A stretch of DNA of 64,000 bases from Amia ocellicauda. Lineage: Eukaryota; Chordata; Actinopteri; Amiiformes; Amiidae. Position 1 is the stretch's first letter. Every line of letters starts with the position of its first letter. Below, piece by piece: positions 38,201 through 51,070 of the stretch. The notes under the pieces are model-generated. The model had not been told where the DNA came from. It did no database searches and saw nothing but the letters and a program-made list of their open reading frames with translations. The stretch lies in assembly GCF_036373705.1 (NCBI RefSeq), contig NC_089853.1, positions 31,896,568-31,960,567 on the forward strand, read 5' to 3'. A program made the translations under genes and the position numbers.

Positions 38201-41200
38201 CAGCTGGCGGAGCTGTACCTGCAGATCCACTCCCTGTCCGACTACACTCTGCTGCAGCAGTACGAGTCCCTCATTGACACACTGCTGGGGGAGCAGAAGG
38301 TCCAGAGCCTGGAGACCGAACAGCTGGAGAACCTGCTGAGACGGTAGGCAGGCGTGTGGGCTATAGGAAGGCACTGGGGCACAAGGCACAGTTTGAAGAG
38401 CTGTCAGTGGAGTGGAGTGGTAGTGGGTGGTACTTGAATAAAGAAGAAACGTATTATTTTAGTTTGGCAAAGACCATTATCCAAAGTGACTTCCAAAGTT
38501 TCTAAGAGTTCAGTCTAATCGAGGAGTAATATAATATTGATGGTATTATACTATACAACACAAGCACTTATGTCAAGAAACAAAATGTAAAACTGGATTA
38601 TGATAAAAGGCTGAGATTCTCTGTGTAATTGTAAGAATGAATGGGTTTGTCCAAGAGGCAAAGAGAGAACGTTCAAATAATTGGGAAAGAGAAATTACTT
38701 CATAAAAGGATGATGGTGTTTTCCCAAACCACCTCCCACTTCCTCGTCTCACACACACAAATGAAAACACTGTTAAAATGCAGCAGGAGCAAGATCAAAT
38801 ATAATTGTAATTTCCATATGTGTAATGCAGGGTCAGATGCCAGTTTTGCCAGTTGACCTGTTCCCCGTGTTCTTTCAGTTCCAGAAAAGTTCTCCTGTGA
38901 GGCAACACCTGAAACACAATACTAGCATGATTTTGCTTTAGGTACACATCACATTCAAATTCACACTTAATTTAAAACCATGAAATTAAAATGTTGTGAC
39001 TGTCAGTGGATTTTCATTTTCTGAATGGCTGACTTGAACACCATGAATCCGTTTATTCTCACCCCTGTTATGATTTCAGTGTTTCGCATCTCCTGTGATG
39101 AGAAACTCGGAAGAATGGAGGGTAGAATTTATTTGTATTTTCTTTCTAGTAGTGTTTAAAAATACAAGGTTTTTGTAATGGATATTCTGAAGAAACTATA
39201 TTTTAGCTCTGCATTCTTGTATTTGTAGTATATGCATATTCCAAAATGAGTTCCATAGTGTATGTGTTTTGAGAGCTCGCAATAAAGGTTATATGCACAT
39301 TGAGCTCTAAATTGCATTTGCATTTGCACAGATCAAGATGGAGACATTATTATTGAACAACTGTATACATAATTGGCTAACAAAATGTACCAGGAACCAG
39401 TTCTTAAGTTTTTCTCTGACTTTCCCTTCAACCTCCACACCACATTACCAATTTTTAAACTACATGCTTCCAGAAGAACAGAAGAAATGTATTTGCTTGA
39501 GGATTTCCTCACTCCATTCCAAGATGGGTCAAAAGGCTCTCACCAGTGTGGCTTTCATTATGTTCTGGTTTGTTGCTCACCACTTGTAGTTTATTCATAA
39601 AGCAATAGGTAACATGCATCTTAGAGGGCGTTACCAATTTGATATGAAATAGCAGGTATGTTACATCAGAGCGGGTTTCTTCCATTTCTCTGATATCTTA
39701 ACTCTCCTTAATGCTCAGACGCCCAAGCGTTGCTGATGTTCTCCGTGAGATTTAAAGGGTTGAATTCCAGCTGTGTTGCTCACCTGCTCCCCCCTCCCTC
39801 TGGACACAAAGGAACGGGGAGTGGTTGTTGAAAAACATCCGTACACAAGAGGTGAACTGTGCTCCTCGTTTCATGATGTGGGACTTAGAAATTAGTTTAG
39901 CTTTTTTATTTAATTATATTTTTGACAGAAACAAGTATGTTTTAGAAATTAAAAACAAACATTTACATCTGCTTGTAGCCCCCTGAAATATCTTTGTGTC
40001 AACCTCATTGGTTTGGTTTGGTTTGGTTATGGGAAAAGTTAATATTTAAAGTGTGGTGGTAAAAGTCTTGTCTTGTATCTCTCACTCAAAGCCAACAGTC
40101 ACATTGGCTTTTAGAAATGTACAGACTTATTTGAAAAGAACAGTTTGATTTCAATTTGTAATAGTTTTCCGATAACCTTTCTGCAGTTACTTTCTTCACC
40201 AATTCGGTGTTTGTCTTCTTGACGGACGACTGTTTTTCTTATTTATTCTTTACTTCATGTTCCATCTGAAAATCTCTTCTCCTTGAGTGCGATCAGTTGG
40301 CAATGAGTGAAATAGGATTTGGATGAAGAAGTCAGGGGATACCACGAGCAATATGAAACATTTTTAAAGCTTGGTTAAACATGACTTCATGAAAATCCAC
40401 TGGGAGAGCAATATATGTAGGTTCATCCTGAGTGGCAGCTCAGGGCTGCATTGTAAAGACTGCGTGAATGTGTGCCTACAGGACAGAAGAGGTTACGAGT
40501 CGCCAGCTGACAGAGCTGGAGGAGGACATGATGCAGCAGCTGGCCAGTGTGGAGCAGAGAGTGAGAGAGGAGGTGAGCGGCACTGAGAACGAGGCTGACC
40601 AAGTAGAGCGCCAACTCCCTAAGAGCGCAGAGTGCACCAAGATTGAATGAGTGGATTAGTGTGTACTTAGTGAGGCCGGTTTGAAAAGAGTGATGAAGGG
40701 AAGTGGCCACTCTGTGAGGTGATGAGAGAGGGAAGTGTCCCCCACCAATATTTTCCATATTCTAGGAATTTCGCTATATTGCATCATGAAGAAATCTTTT
40801 CTGTTTTATGATGTGTATATTATTTTCCCCCTGGAAAAATGTAGCCATATGATAACCATAAAAAGATGGAATGCATAAAAATAAAGGTGATCTTTAACAC
40901 TTTTAACGGTAGCAATCCTCTTTGGAAGTTGTTAACCTGCATTTTTGCCCATTTTGCATTTGGCCCAGCAGCTGGCTTTGTAACAATGGTTCACCTATTA
41001 AGGGTCTGTAAACAAAAACCCTGTGCTTGGGTTTCATGGTAACAGGATCGGCAGAAACTAGAAGCAGCCACCGTGGAAATCCAGAGGAGACATGAGAACA
41101 AGGTGGCAGATTTACAGCTCGCCATGGAGATGCTGAAAAAGGTTAGTGGAGAAGTGATGACAAAGACGTCTTTTTCTAATCTCGACAAGGGATTTGCGGA

Positions 41201-44200
41201 GACCTGATTTCCCCCACCCCCCCCCACACTTCATATTAATGGGTTTCTGTGGTTTAAAGAAAACAAATAGCAGCTTGCCATTTTCCATGTTGTAGGTACA
41301 CCAGTGTGGTACAGAACAGCTTGATGATTTTTGAAAGAATGATCAAAATGTCATTCATTATATACACAGAAACATGTCGGTCATTAGGGTCCTGAGTTTG
41401 GAAATAATTCCTGTTTATTCTGGAACTGTACACAGCACTTGAAAAGACATTTGGGAAGTTTGTTACTGCCTTACAATGTATGGTTCAAGAAGACCCAGAT
41501 GTTCTTTGGCATCTAAAGTTGCATCGCTCTATGGAAGGCTTCCATTACATAAATGACACACTTCAATACTAGGGTGGTGAATTATCCTTCATTTTATCTT
41601 TTGAAAGCTATATTGATTGAGTTTACCAAATGTCTGAATTCATAATCAATTGTATATTCTTATATTCAACAGCACCAAGAAGAATCCTGGCACAACAGTT
41701 CTAGAGAGGATGTTAATCAGCTGAAAGAACAAATCGCTGAGATGACACAGGTATGTTGCAAATGTGCCACAACTGAGAGACTATGAGCAAGAAGCATACA
41801 AGTTCAGTGGAAATGTCCAATTTCCCTCTCTGGCTTTGTATGTTGTTAGAGGTTAGGTTGTGTCCCCCTGCTGGCTTAACACAGACACTACAATAATTTG
41901 CCTTGTTTTGTCAGTGCTTGATGGGAATGGTGCATAGAGTAGAGAGAATCTGAATATTGAAAAGTTTTTTTTTTTTAATTAATTTATATATATATATATA
42001 TATATTATTATATATATTTTTTTTTAAGGATAATGAGCAGCTCAGAAGTTCTCTTATGAAAGCCCAGATGAATGTTTCTGTTCTGCAAGTAGAACTGGAC
42101 AAGCTGAAAAATGACTATGCTGACCAGAGACTACAGCACGAGAGGTGAGAATGGTGTATCTGACACCAATGAAAAGCCTTTTGAAGGATATGTTGCATGA
42201 CTTCACAATAAGTGCATAATTTGGAAATGGTGAGCTGTGTTGTACTATACATTGGGCCCTGCGTATTTCCTTACACATTCTAAGAAATAATACTGAATTA
42301 CACGTTCGTAAGAAGTCACCGTTTAATCAGTGCATCAAAGTGTGTTAATAGAATGACTGATTTGAGATGATTAAGGGAATCGGGAGATTAATCAATGTGG
42401 TTTAATGAAGCAGAATACATTATGACGTTGTGCTGGGAGGAATGAAGTTCACCGTAGTAAGTGTTGTATATAAAGCGCAGGTCCTTAACTATACACGGTG
42501 GAAGGATGTCTGTCAATGTAAATATATTCCAGCACACACTGGGATGTTTTTTTTGTTTACTGCTTCACGGAATGCACTTCTATAAGCCTACATTTACCCA
42601 CAACAACAATCCTCCGCTCCAGTTCTAAAGGGCCTAATTTTGAGCTCACAGTAAATAGAAAAAGTATTCTGGTTTTCATTCAGCATGAGCTTTTAAGAAG
42701 GTAACTATAATCCTTTTAATTATGCAATTATTAATCATCCAAATCACTCGAAGGTCTAAAACGAATCATTTTCAAGAGGCTTATACAGCCTTCTAGATGT
42801 ATAGACAGTGTAACATTCAGGACAGACTTGTGTTATTTTAACAAATGTGGTGGTGAAAAGTACTTGTGAATGCAAATCCAGTTTCATAGCTGTTTGGATG
42901 TGGTTTCATCCATCCATCCATTTAACAGTCATCCAGTACAGAGTCACAGTGAGCTGGAACCTAACCCGGCTGACACAGTGCACAAGGCAAGGTCCACAGG
43001 GAGAGCATTCAATCTCCACACAGGCAGACTAGCAAGGCCATAATTGAACCTGTGTCCCAGGGGCTGTGAGGCAGGAGCACTAACCACTGTGTCATCGTGC
43101 CACTTTAATGCAGTTTCAGACAGGGTCAATATGTCACTCTCTCAGTGCTGCACATTGGAGCTGGCTTTCATTTTGGTTTTTTTCACAGGGAGAAAGAGGT
43201 TCTGAAAACGATGTTGGTGGAACGTCAGTCCTACTCCAATCAGGTTGAATTCCTCCAGTAAGTCACTGCCTGTGGCTATTTAATATCCCAAATGTAGGAA
43301 ATATAAACTTTACTCCTGTTGGAATTCTACACACGGCAACCAAGCTCCAGCCTGTGAGTAGAGGTATACATCTAGTGAACTATTTAACGGTTACAGTTCA
43401 AATGGCAATGGGTCTTAGTCTTTATAAGGGGCCTCAAACTCCATTCCTGAAGTACTACAGTGTCTTCTGTCCAGTTTGCAGTTTCTTAAACAGTCCAATT
43501 AGCAGATAGACTAGATTGATGCAATATGTCTCTACAGGCTATAAAGTATGTTCCCAGGATGTCTATTTGAATCAAAAGAATCTTAAAAGCATTCAACTTT
43601 TCGTGTCATGTGTCTAGTAGATACAATCGCTGGAGCAGTGAAGTAATTGAGAGTTCCACTTGGACTGAAAATTAGAAGATGCTTCCAGGAAATCTGTGGC
43701 TTATATTTCCATCATTTGTCTACCTATGCCTAGTTAGTGTCTCCAAGAGGTTCATATCATTGCCACCCAGTATAACCAAGTAATACTATCAGTTATGTAA
43801 TCGACTTTACAGGCAAGATGACCACGCTAAAAAGCAGAAGTGTCAGCATCCCTCTTATGACAGTTGTGGCAGTTCTCTTGGAATCATGACATGATGGAAA
43901 TCTGTTGCTGTTTTATCTTCTGGAACGGCAAACATTCCATTTCATAGATGTGATCTGCACACATTCTTGAATGCCTATGTCAAACATGTTCCTTCTAATT
44001 CCTCCTTTTGCAGGGCAATGAACAAGAAACTGTATGACAGCAATGATGGCTTGCGATCAGCCTTGGTGACCTACGTGGGGTCAGGCAAGAAGAGGGTGAG
44101 TGAGTGTCGCAACATCTGTAGTTCCTCATCTGATCTGTAACAGTGTTGGATATTACACTGACAAGAAAATGATGGATTGTCCCGTTTCTGCTTCCCAAAT

Positions 44201-47200
44201 TCATTGCATCTTTATGTTCACTGTATCGTCTCTGTAGCATCTCTCCCCAAGGGATGATAGTCCATCAATGAGAATAAAGCCAAGTGAACGAAGTATGCAG
44301 AGCCACAGCAGGTAAAGATTCAAGATAGTTGTATGTTTTTGCCCATTGGTATGCTAACGTTGAGTCATTGAAGTGTTTAGAGGGGAGGTAGCCCAGTGTG
44401 ACATTTCATTCCTATTGGGCTAAAGATACTTTATCTTCATAGAAGACCTTGAGTATTGATAGCAAGTATTCTGTCTGTCTTCTCTTTTTTTTTTTTTTGT
44501 GTTATTCCCAGGGGGCTCTCCATTTAGAGTACAGTTCCTAACTCTAATTTAATGGACATGGATAAACACGATGACACTTTTTTTTGTTCTTTTTTAGCAG
44601 CTTAGCTAGTGAGGAGGATAGCATGACCGTGGATAATTATGCGCCCAATGACACCAAATACTCCCATGTGGCCAACTGGGCTGACCGGTACCTGGACAGT
44701 GGAGTGTCTGTGTCTCTGGATATGGGGGATGACTCTGGCAGCGAGTTTGAAAGTGACAACAGTCAGGACTCTGTGGAGACCGTACATTACAGCTATTCTT
44801 ATGTGCCACCTGACATGGAGGTACACATGTTTATGGATTTCCAAAGCTTTTAAGGCCGATATAAACCCCACAACCAGTTTCTGACCACTCTTCCCTATTA
44901 TTGACAGGTGAAATATAAAAACTACACCGAAAAGAGGACTTTAGCTCTTTCCTATGTTTAAAAAATAATAATGATAAATGTCACTGATGTAATGTATTGC
45001 CAAACTGAAACTAAAATATCAGAGGAATGACATAGCACTGTATTTCAGCTCTCTTCTGCTCTGTGTGCTAAGACAGTAGATATGTATAGCATGATGTTTG
45101 GGAAGTACTTACATTTTACATGTAGAAGTTGCCAGATTGGAATACACCAACTAGTTTAACTAATATAATCATAAAACACCCTCAGAAGGATTCTGCATCA
45201 CAATTTCGGTGATCGTGAGTTTCCTCTTGCATCCATTATCACTCTGACCTGGCGTATGCTGTGCTGATCACTTTAACCAAAAATAAAAATACAATAATTA
45301 ATCCACTGTCTCAGATTTCAGATTTAAAGATGGAGGAGACGGCGTCTGTGGCTGCCAGTGGCCGGAGTTCCATCACCTCGTCCATCAGGAGACGACTCCC
45401 TGCTTTCACACCCAAGGTAGAAAACATGGAGGGTACTGAACCGCTCACGAGGCAGGCAGTATTGATTAGCATGAGGAGAGCAACGGATGAGTAATGTATC
45501 AAAGCAGGATTATTTTAGACCAGTTCAGGCAATGAGGATGGAGGGAATGTCAACCTAAATATCTACATTGAGCCCCAGCCATATTAAAACATAACAAGAC
45601 GAGGGATGCACAGGCAACACCATGCCAAGTTTAAAAATGGAGCGGACATAAATGGTTACACAATGTGCACCATACAGGACATTAAGGAGATGAAGTAGAA
45701 GATGGATACTAATGGCACTTTGTGTTGGGGGAGGTGATAGCCAATTTCACTGTTTGTAGTATGTCAGGATTATATTTGAGTGAGGATGAGCAGGTTTAAT
45801 CAAGGCTTATCAATAAGCAGTGTGTGAAGACAGAAGCTGGTCCCCACTGATCAAAAGGGTTTGTGTCCACAGCGGGCAGATGCGGTTGATGTGGATGTGC
45901 CTGGCGCCTTGTACAGACTGGTTCTGGCTGGGGACGCAGGATCAGGGAAATCCAGCTTTCTGCTCCGACTAAGCATGAATGAGTTCAGAGGAGATATTCA
46001 GACTACTTTAGGTAAGGAGGATCAACTTCTTTTTTAGGCAAATCTTGAACCAGGCCTTATTCTATCACCATAAAAGATCAAACTTTCTCCCTTATGAAAA
46101 CTGTGTTCCAATGGCTTTCTTGGCAAAATCACACCAGCGAGCCGTTAGAGATTTTAAGTTATTCTTTTATTATGTACAAAAGGTAGATGTCTGGTAGAAT
46201 GCTTGTCAGAATGATAATTGAATCACATTTTCCAGTCGGCCTGTTTTGGATCATTAAAAAGCTTAGATGTGTGGTATCTGTATGAATATACGTTGTTGTT
46301 TTTTTTCCCCCCCGTTTACAGGCTTTTTGTGTATGCTTTACTAACGGGCCTTAATGGATAGAAGTTCAATCACTGCTAAAAGTCTTGTAACTCCTCTGAG
46401 TGCTGCTATAGGGGAAAATGCACTCATGGCTTTTAGACTGGCTCTTCTTGAGGCTGGGGGTTTTAATAGCCGCCTTGTGTCTTTCAGGGGTCGATTTTCA
46501 AATAAAGAAGATGCTGGTTGATGGGGAGCAGACCACCCTACAGATTTGGGACACTGCAGGCCAGGAAAGGTACAGACCAGTCTACAGCTCTTTCTTTCAT
46601 ATCCACAGTCTTCTGATCTGGCACAGTTCCTCTTGCCCTTTTGTACCAGAGCCAAAATGTTGTTTAAGTCAACAATGCACTTGACGACAGAGGCTAATGG
46701 GTTTGACTTCCTATGATGCGCTGTTAAATACATTTTTTTTTTTTTGTAAACCTTAGAACAGGGTATGTTTCCATCTCTGTTCCGTGTCTCTGAAATTAAA
46801 TGTACTTTTAAAGAAATGGCAAGCCATATTGGGATTTTATTGCCTTTTTTAATGTATCTTTGTTCTTGTTAGGTTTCGCAGTATCGCCAAATCTTATTTC
46901 CGGAAAGCACACGGAGTGCTACTGCTATATGACGTCACCTCAGAGAGTAGCTTCCTGAATGTTCGTGAGTGGATTGATGAGATACAGGTACGCTGACAGT
47001 TGAACAATCAATCTGTCATTCAGAGTTGGATCTTTTACACCAATCAATATAGTTTCATCAAAGTGCTATCAACATTTTATAAATAAAAGAAATCCAGGAT
47101 GCAATAATTGCGATATTAAAACTACTAATCAAGTGAATTTGATGACAAGGGTAATTTATTAATAATATTATTATTATTATTATAGGGTCATAAGTAATGC

Positions 47201-50057
47201 AGAATGTTGTGTGACGCAATGAATAAGCACAAAAAGCACAAGCTTATTCAGGGGTCTTACAATGCCTGATACAGATGCTCTTGAACAACGGCTGCTGCTT
47301 TTATGCCACTCTTCAGTGATGCTCAGTGTATTAAGTGCAGGGCTCTGTAATTATGAGATTGTCTTTCCAGAACTCCACAGAGGATCACATCCCAATGTGT
47401 CTGATTGGGAACAAGAGTGACCTGAAGATGGGGATGCCGGAGTCTGGGTGTGTGGACACTTCTCACGGGGAGAAGTTAGCCATGGTAGGACCATCCCTAA
47501 TTTGTTTTACCCACATTATAAGCCATATAACCCTATTTTGGTCTATTGAAAGCAAAATATTGAAGTTAATCAATACTCAGACTGATCAACAACACACTCG
47601 GTATTAACAGAGAACAATATAGTAGTCCGGAAACCCAGGTTGTCAGCATTGTATGTAGCACTGGCTGGCCTCCACCTGTATAACGATCTACCAGAAAACA
47701 TATTGAAATTAATTCACCTTGTGCAAGTGCAATGATATGTAGCCCTTCATATACTTACAATTCAAACTTTGCAGGTTCATGACTAGACTGAAACCAAAAA
47801 ATACACCGATCACCTGTCAGCGGTCATAATATTATGGCTGAAGTGAATAACACTGATAATCTCGTTATCATGGCACCTGTCAGTGGGTGGGATATATGAG
47901 GCAGCAAGTGAACATTTTGTCCTCAAAGTTGATGTGTTAGAAGCCGGAAAAATGGGCAAGTGTAAGGATCTGAGCGACTTTGACAAGGGCCAAATTGTGA
48001 TGACTAGACGACTGGGTCAGAGCATCTCCAAAACTGCAGCTCTTGTGGGGTGTTCCCGGTCTGCAGTGGTCAGTACCTATCAAAAGTGGTCCAAGGAAGG
48101 AAAAGCGGTGAACCGGCGACAGGGTCATGGGCAGCCAAGACTCATTGATGCACGTGGGGAGCGAAGGCTGGCCCGTGTGGTCCGATCCAACAGACGAGCT
48201 ACTGTAGCTCAAATTGCTGAAAAAGTTAACGCTGGTTCTGATAGAAAGGTGTCAGAACACACAGTGCATCGCAGTTTGTTGCGTATGGGGCTGTGCAGCC
48301 GCAGACCAGTCAGGGTGCCCATGCTGACCCCTGTCCACTGCCGAAAGCACCTACAATGGGCACGTGAGCATCAGAACTGGACCACGGAGCAATGGAAGAA
48401 GGTGGCCTGGTTTGATGAATCACGTTCAAGGTGTTGCCTCCAAAACTCAATTTTCAAGGATTTTTCTCATTTAAAGGAAACTTTTATACACTTATTTTAG
48501 TGAACTGCAATATCCAACAAAAAGATGAGCAAGACGAAACATTTAGGTAATATAAACAGTTACAATATTCCGTTATCTATATATTTAGAAGATAATGTAC
48601 TAGTAATAGTACTAAATAATAACTGTGAGGGAAATAAAGCTTGAAGAACAAGGCAGAGCATGTTAAAACTGAAGGTTGCGGCGGAACGTCCTCTTCAGAA
48701 AAACAACACGCAGGAATACTGTAAAAAAATTACTTTGTTTAACTATCAAAAACAACAAAGCTGTTAAGATATAAACCATATCTTGACACCCTTCTGTCTT
48801 TTTCTTAATAATATGCACGTAACTGCCTACTAAAAAAACACAGGTGGCCTCAGAGCTATGCAGCTCCTCCAAGCAGGAGGGGAAAACCTAGGGATCTGGC
48901 ATCTGATTAGCTCTGTCATTTTACTACATGGTCCTTTTATTTATGTACCAGGGCAAAGTTAGCATCAGGTGAAATGTAGATTTTATTACTCCCTCAATAG
49001 TGCTAATTTTCAGCTGCACCTACACTCTTCCCTCCCCCCCCCCACCAAAAATGTCTGTCATGCCCCCAAGACATGTCACCATGAATAGTATTGATGTTTT
49101 GTGTTTTTCAAATGGCACAGTTGTCGCAGTTGTCCCCGTGGCACCAGAAAGTGTTGTTTTTGGGAGACCAGAGGCAGTCCTCTTTGGAAAAATAGCATGC
49201 AAAATTGAACTTTTGTTTAACTATCAAAAAACCACAAAGTGGTGGTTAAGATATAAACCATATATTGATGCTCTTGTCCCTTTTTATTAAGATGCACATA
49301 ACTACCTTCTAAAAAAAAAAAAAAAAAAAAAAAAAAGTCGTCCACAGAGCTGATTAGCTGCTCTCCAAGCTCCGTGTATGAGAAGCACACCCTCCCAAAA
49401 GCTAGGCAGTCCCTTATCTCTATCTTGGGAAAGGTGAGGCAAACCTGGGGATTTATTGCTAAGCGTTAAATTAACATTGGGGAAATTTAGTCCTTATTAC
49501 TTAGTCCATGGAAGTCAATAGTGCTAAGAAACTCCATGCATCACCAAATGGAACAAGTTGCCCTGTCAATCACAACTTAATCGATCTTGTATGTATATAG
49601 AGACTTTTAAATGTGTATGATGCTTTACATGGAAAAGGCACTCATTGTAAACACTGGTAAAGAAAATCTTAATCTCTTCAACTGTTCAAGACAGAGGAAT
49701 TATCTTCTAGTAATGATGCTATGCCTGTTGGAGATGTACTGACACTGTTCTGTGGCTTCCAGGCGTACAATGCCTTGTTCTGTGAGACGAGTGCTAAAGA
49801 TGGAACAAACGTAGTGGAAGCAGTGCTTCACCTCGCCAGGTAAAGAAACATTTTACAGTACAGGAGTGATCTGTGAGGGAACTAATACAATGATTTTATT
49901 GAATGCTGTTTTTGTTTTGTTCATATGTGGTCTCTTATACTTTATTTCGCCCAGGGAAGTGAAAAGGAATGTGGGTCTGAGAAAGAACTCTGAACCACAG
50001 ATAAAACTGAGTATTGCTGATGGCAAGAAGGCTCTGAGCAGCTGCTGTGGGGTGTAG
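35231..50057 (+). CDS. rasef: RASEF (Rab45)-like EF-hand, coiled-coil and Rab GTPase protein
   Basis: A large atypical Rab GTPase thought to act in membrane trafficking. Exons: 35231-35574, 38191-38343, 40482-40572, 41046-41141, 41673-41750, 42029-42144, 43189-43257, 44014-44095, 44238-44311, 44598-44820, 45315-45416, 45873-46011, 46488-46569, 46873-46987, 47371-47484, 49763-49839, 49955-50057. The total is 2058 nt, i.e. 685 residues plus stop (human RASEF is about 740). EF-hand loops lie at residues 26-37 and 60-71. The coiled coil spans roughly 166-343. An acidic low-complexity linker precedes the Rab domain from about 489. G motifs: GDAGSGKS at 496-503, DTAGQE at 544-549, NKSD at 602-605, ETSAK at 634-638. 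The C-terminus CCGV (682-685) is a double-cysteine prenylation motif. The domain order excludes an ordinary Rab. The closely related CRACR2A/Rab44 is the main alternative, but the exon sequences fit RASEF better. A second in-frame Met at residue 5 could also be the start. Confidence 0.92.
36560..37250. repeat. CAGCA/CCGCA pentanucleotide array with 184 bp higher-order unit
   Basis: About 690 bases built from the 5-mers CACAG and CACCG with occasional AGCAAACC and ACCAGC variants, in intron 1 of the RASEF-like gene. The AAACCACACA marker recurs at 36781 and 36965, and at 36876 and 37060, both 184 bases apart, which shows a higher-order duplication. Frames on both strands stay open for 250 codons or more because the repeat lacks stops; they are not genes. 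Confidence 0.93.
38455..38515. repeat. Diverged interspersed repeat core
   Basis: TTAGTTTGGCAAAGACC followed by ATTATCCAAAGTGACTTCC resembles the same repeat core as at 7245-7345 (TTTATCCAAAGCGACTTAC type). Very short and diverged; it lies in RASEF-like intron 2. Confidence 0.3.
42900..43105. repeat. Decayed interspersed repeat with CATCCATCCATC start
   Basis: It begins with CATCCATCCATCCA and ends with wording very like a widespread fish repeat: sequences about a first-time ACAGGGAGAGCATTC, TGTGAGGCAGGAGCACTAAC and CACTGTGTCATCGTGCCAC. It lies in the RASEF-like intron between 42144 and 43189. The class is not certain from the sequence alone. Confidence 0.55.
47804..48445 (+). mobile_element. 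Tc1/mariner relic, family 1, 3'-truncated with inverted terminal segment
   Basis: It starts after TA at 47802-47803 with CACCGATC. Over the leader and transposase start it is nearly identical to the relic at 27679. Its transposase fragment is open from ATG at 47952 through the helix-turn-helix to the residues around AWFDESRS. There it jumps (48421-48424) to GTTCAAGGTGTTG, and homology ends near 48445. There is no right terminal repeat. A 26 bp stretch of the left end is inverted relative to the other copy. It lies in the RASEF-like intron 47485-49762. Confidence 0.85.
47952..48430 (+). pseudogene. Tc1 transposase fragment (DNA-binding half)
   Basis: About 155 codons of uninterrupted Tc1-type transposase, with the helix-turn-helix ([19 protein letters not shown]) and second domain ([15 protein letters not shown]). 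It extends to the first catalytic Asp in FDESR. The remaining catalytic core is deleted, so it cannot be active. The frame runs on into unrelated sequence and stops at 48500. Confidence 0.85.
48690..49530. repeat. Two diverged direct repeats about 480 bp apart
   Basis: Unit 1 spans about 48690-49010 and unit 2 about 49175-49530. Shared anchors are TTTAACTATCAAAAA (48738 and 49216), AAGATATAAACCATAT, the ACACCCTTCTGTC/TGCTCTTGTCCC region, TGCACGTAACT/TGCACATAACT, and TCAATAGTGCTAA near the right ends. Identity is moderate with several indels. Neither unit has a coding frame I recognise. Confidence 0.7.
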
Positions 50058-51070
50058 TGGTCTACCCTGAGCTTTGCGCAAGACCTCTCACCAGCAAGGA
50101 ACATGTGTTGCATATGTTGGCAGTCTCCGAAACTGCAGAAGGACTCCTAATGAAGAAGGTTGCTTTGCAGTGGAGCTACACTGGAACCACTTTTAGCTTT
50201 GTTCCTGGTGTCATTTCAAGGTATGAAATAACAGCAGTGTTTCCAAAACACATGCTCCAATAACAATGGCCAGAAGGACTTTTTGTATTTTTATTTAAAC
50301 CTTCTGCACCCGACATGCAAGTTCAGTGTGTTTTACTAAAGGATTCTCCAAACTTTCCTCACACTTTTTAGTTTTTGATATTCAGATTCAAGAGATTTAT
50401 ATATATATAATGTAAATAAAGAGAACAAAACAATTAATGTACTAACCTATATTTAGCGCAGTTTTTAGTTCTAACCCCCTAATCACAAGCATTTTGCCCT
50501 CAAGAGTTTTTGTTACCTGACCTCTGATGTAGTAGGAGTCTGTTTTTCAACCACCTAGTATTCGATTACCAGTAACTTTTCAATGTAATACTTCTAAAGG
50601 GACTGTGCTGGTAAAAATCCACACTTCTGGGTGAGCTCATTTTGTTTGTTTGGATGCACTTTAAATGGGAAGTAGACAATACTCCTGGTTTTATTCTTTT
50701 TACTGGGTACAACTTAAAATGGTTAGGCACACGTTATTTTTTCCCCAAATATGTAACATCTGAGCATAATGTTCAAATTCCTCTTTTTACCTCTTTTCTG
50801 TAAAAATTGGTATTGTAATTGTATTTTGCTATGAGATTTACATGTATGTATATTATACATGTATTTTATATATAGATTTTATTTTTATTTTTAAATAACC
50901 TTCCAAATCAAGCATTTCACCTTTTAATACCTCTTGCACTTAATGAGGGACCAATGGTATGAATGTTTACATTTCAGTTCTGGAACGAAAACATTGTATG
51001 CCATTGGCAGTATTTTGTATTATAATTGTATAATAAATGCTCAAAGAGTTTGATACATAACATGATGAGG
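50058..51070 (+). other. Probable 3' UTR of the RASEF-like gene
   Basis: AT-rich sequence after the TAG stop with no exon-like content. A canonical AATAAA at 51032-51037 is followed by TGCTCAAAGAGTTTGATAC; an earlier AATAAA lies near 50415. The 3' end is inferred near 51.05 kb. Confidence 0.5.
51032..51037 (+). promoter_or_regulatory. Candidate poly(A) signal of the RASEF-like gene
   Basis: AATAAA about 975 bases after the stop codon in an AT-rich tail. Convergent SERF2 transcripts end only about 1.1 kb further right. Confidence 0.45.
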
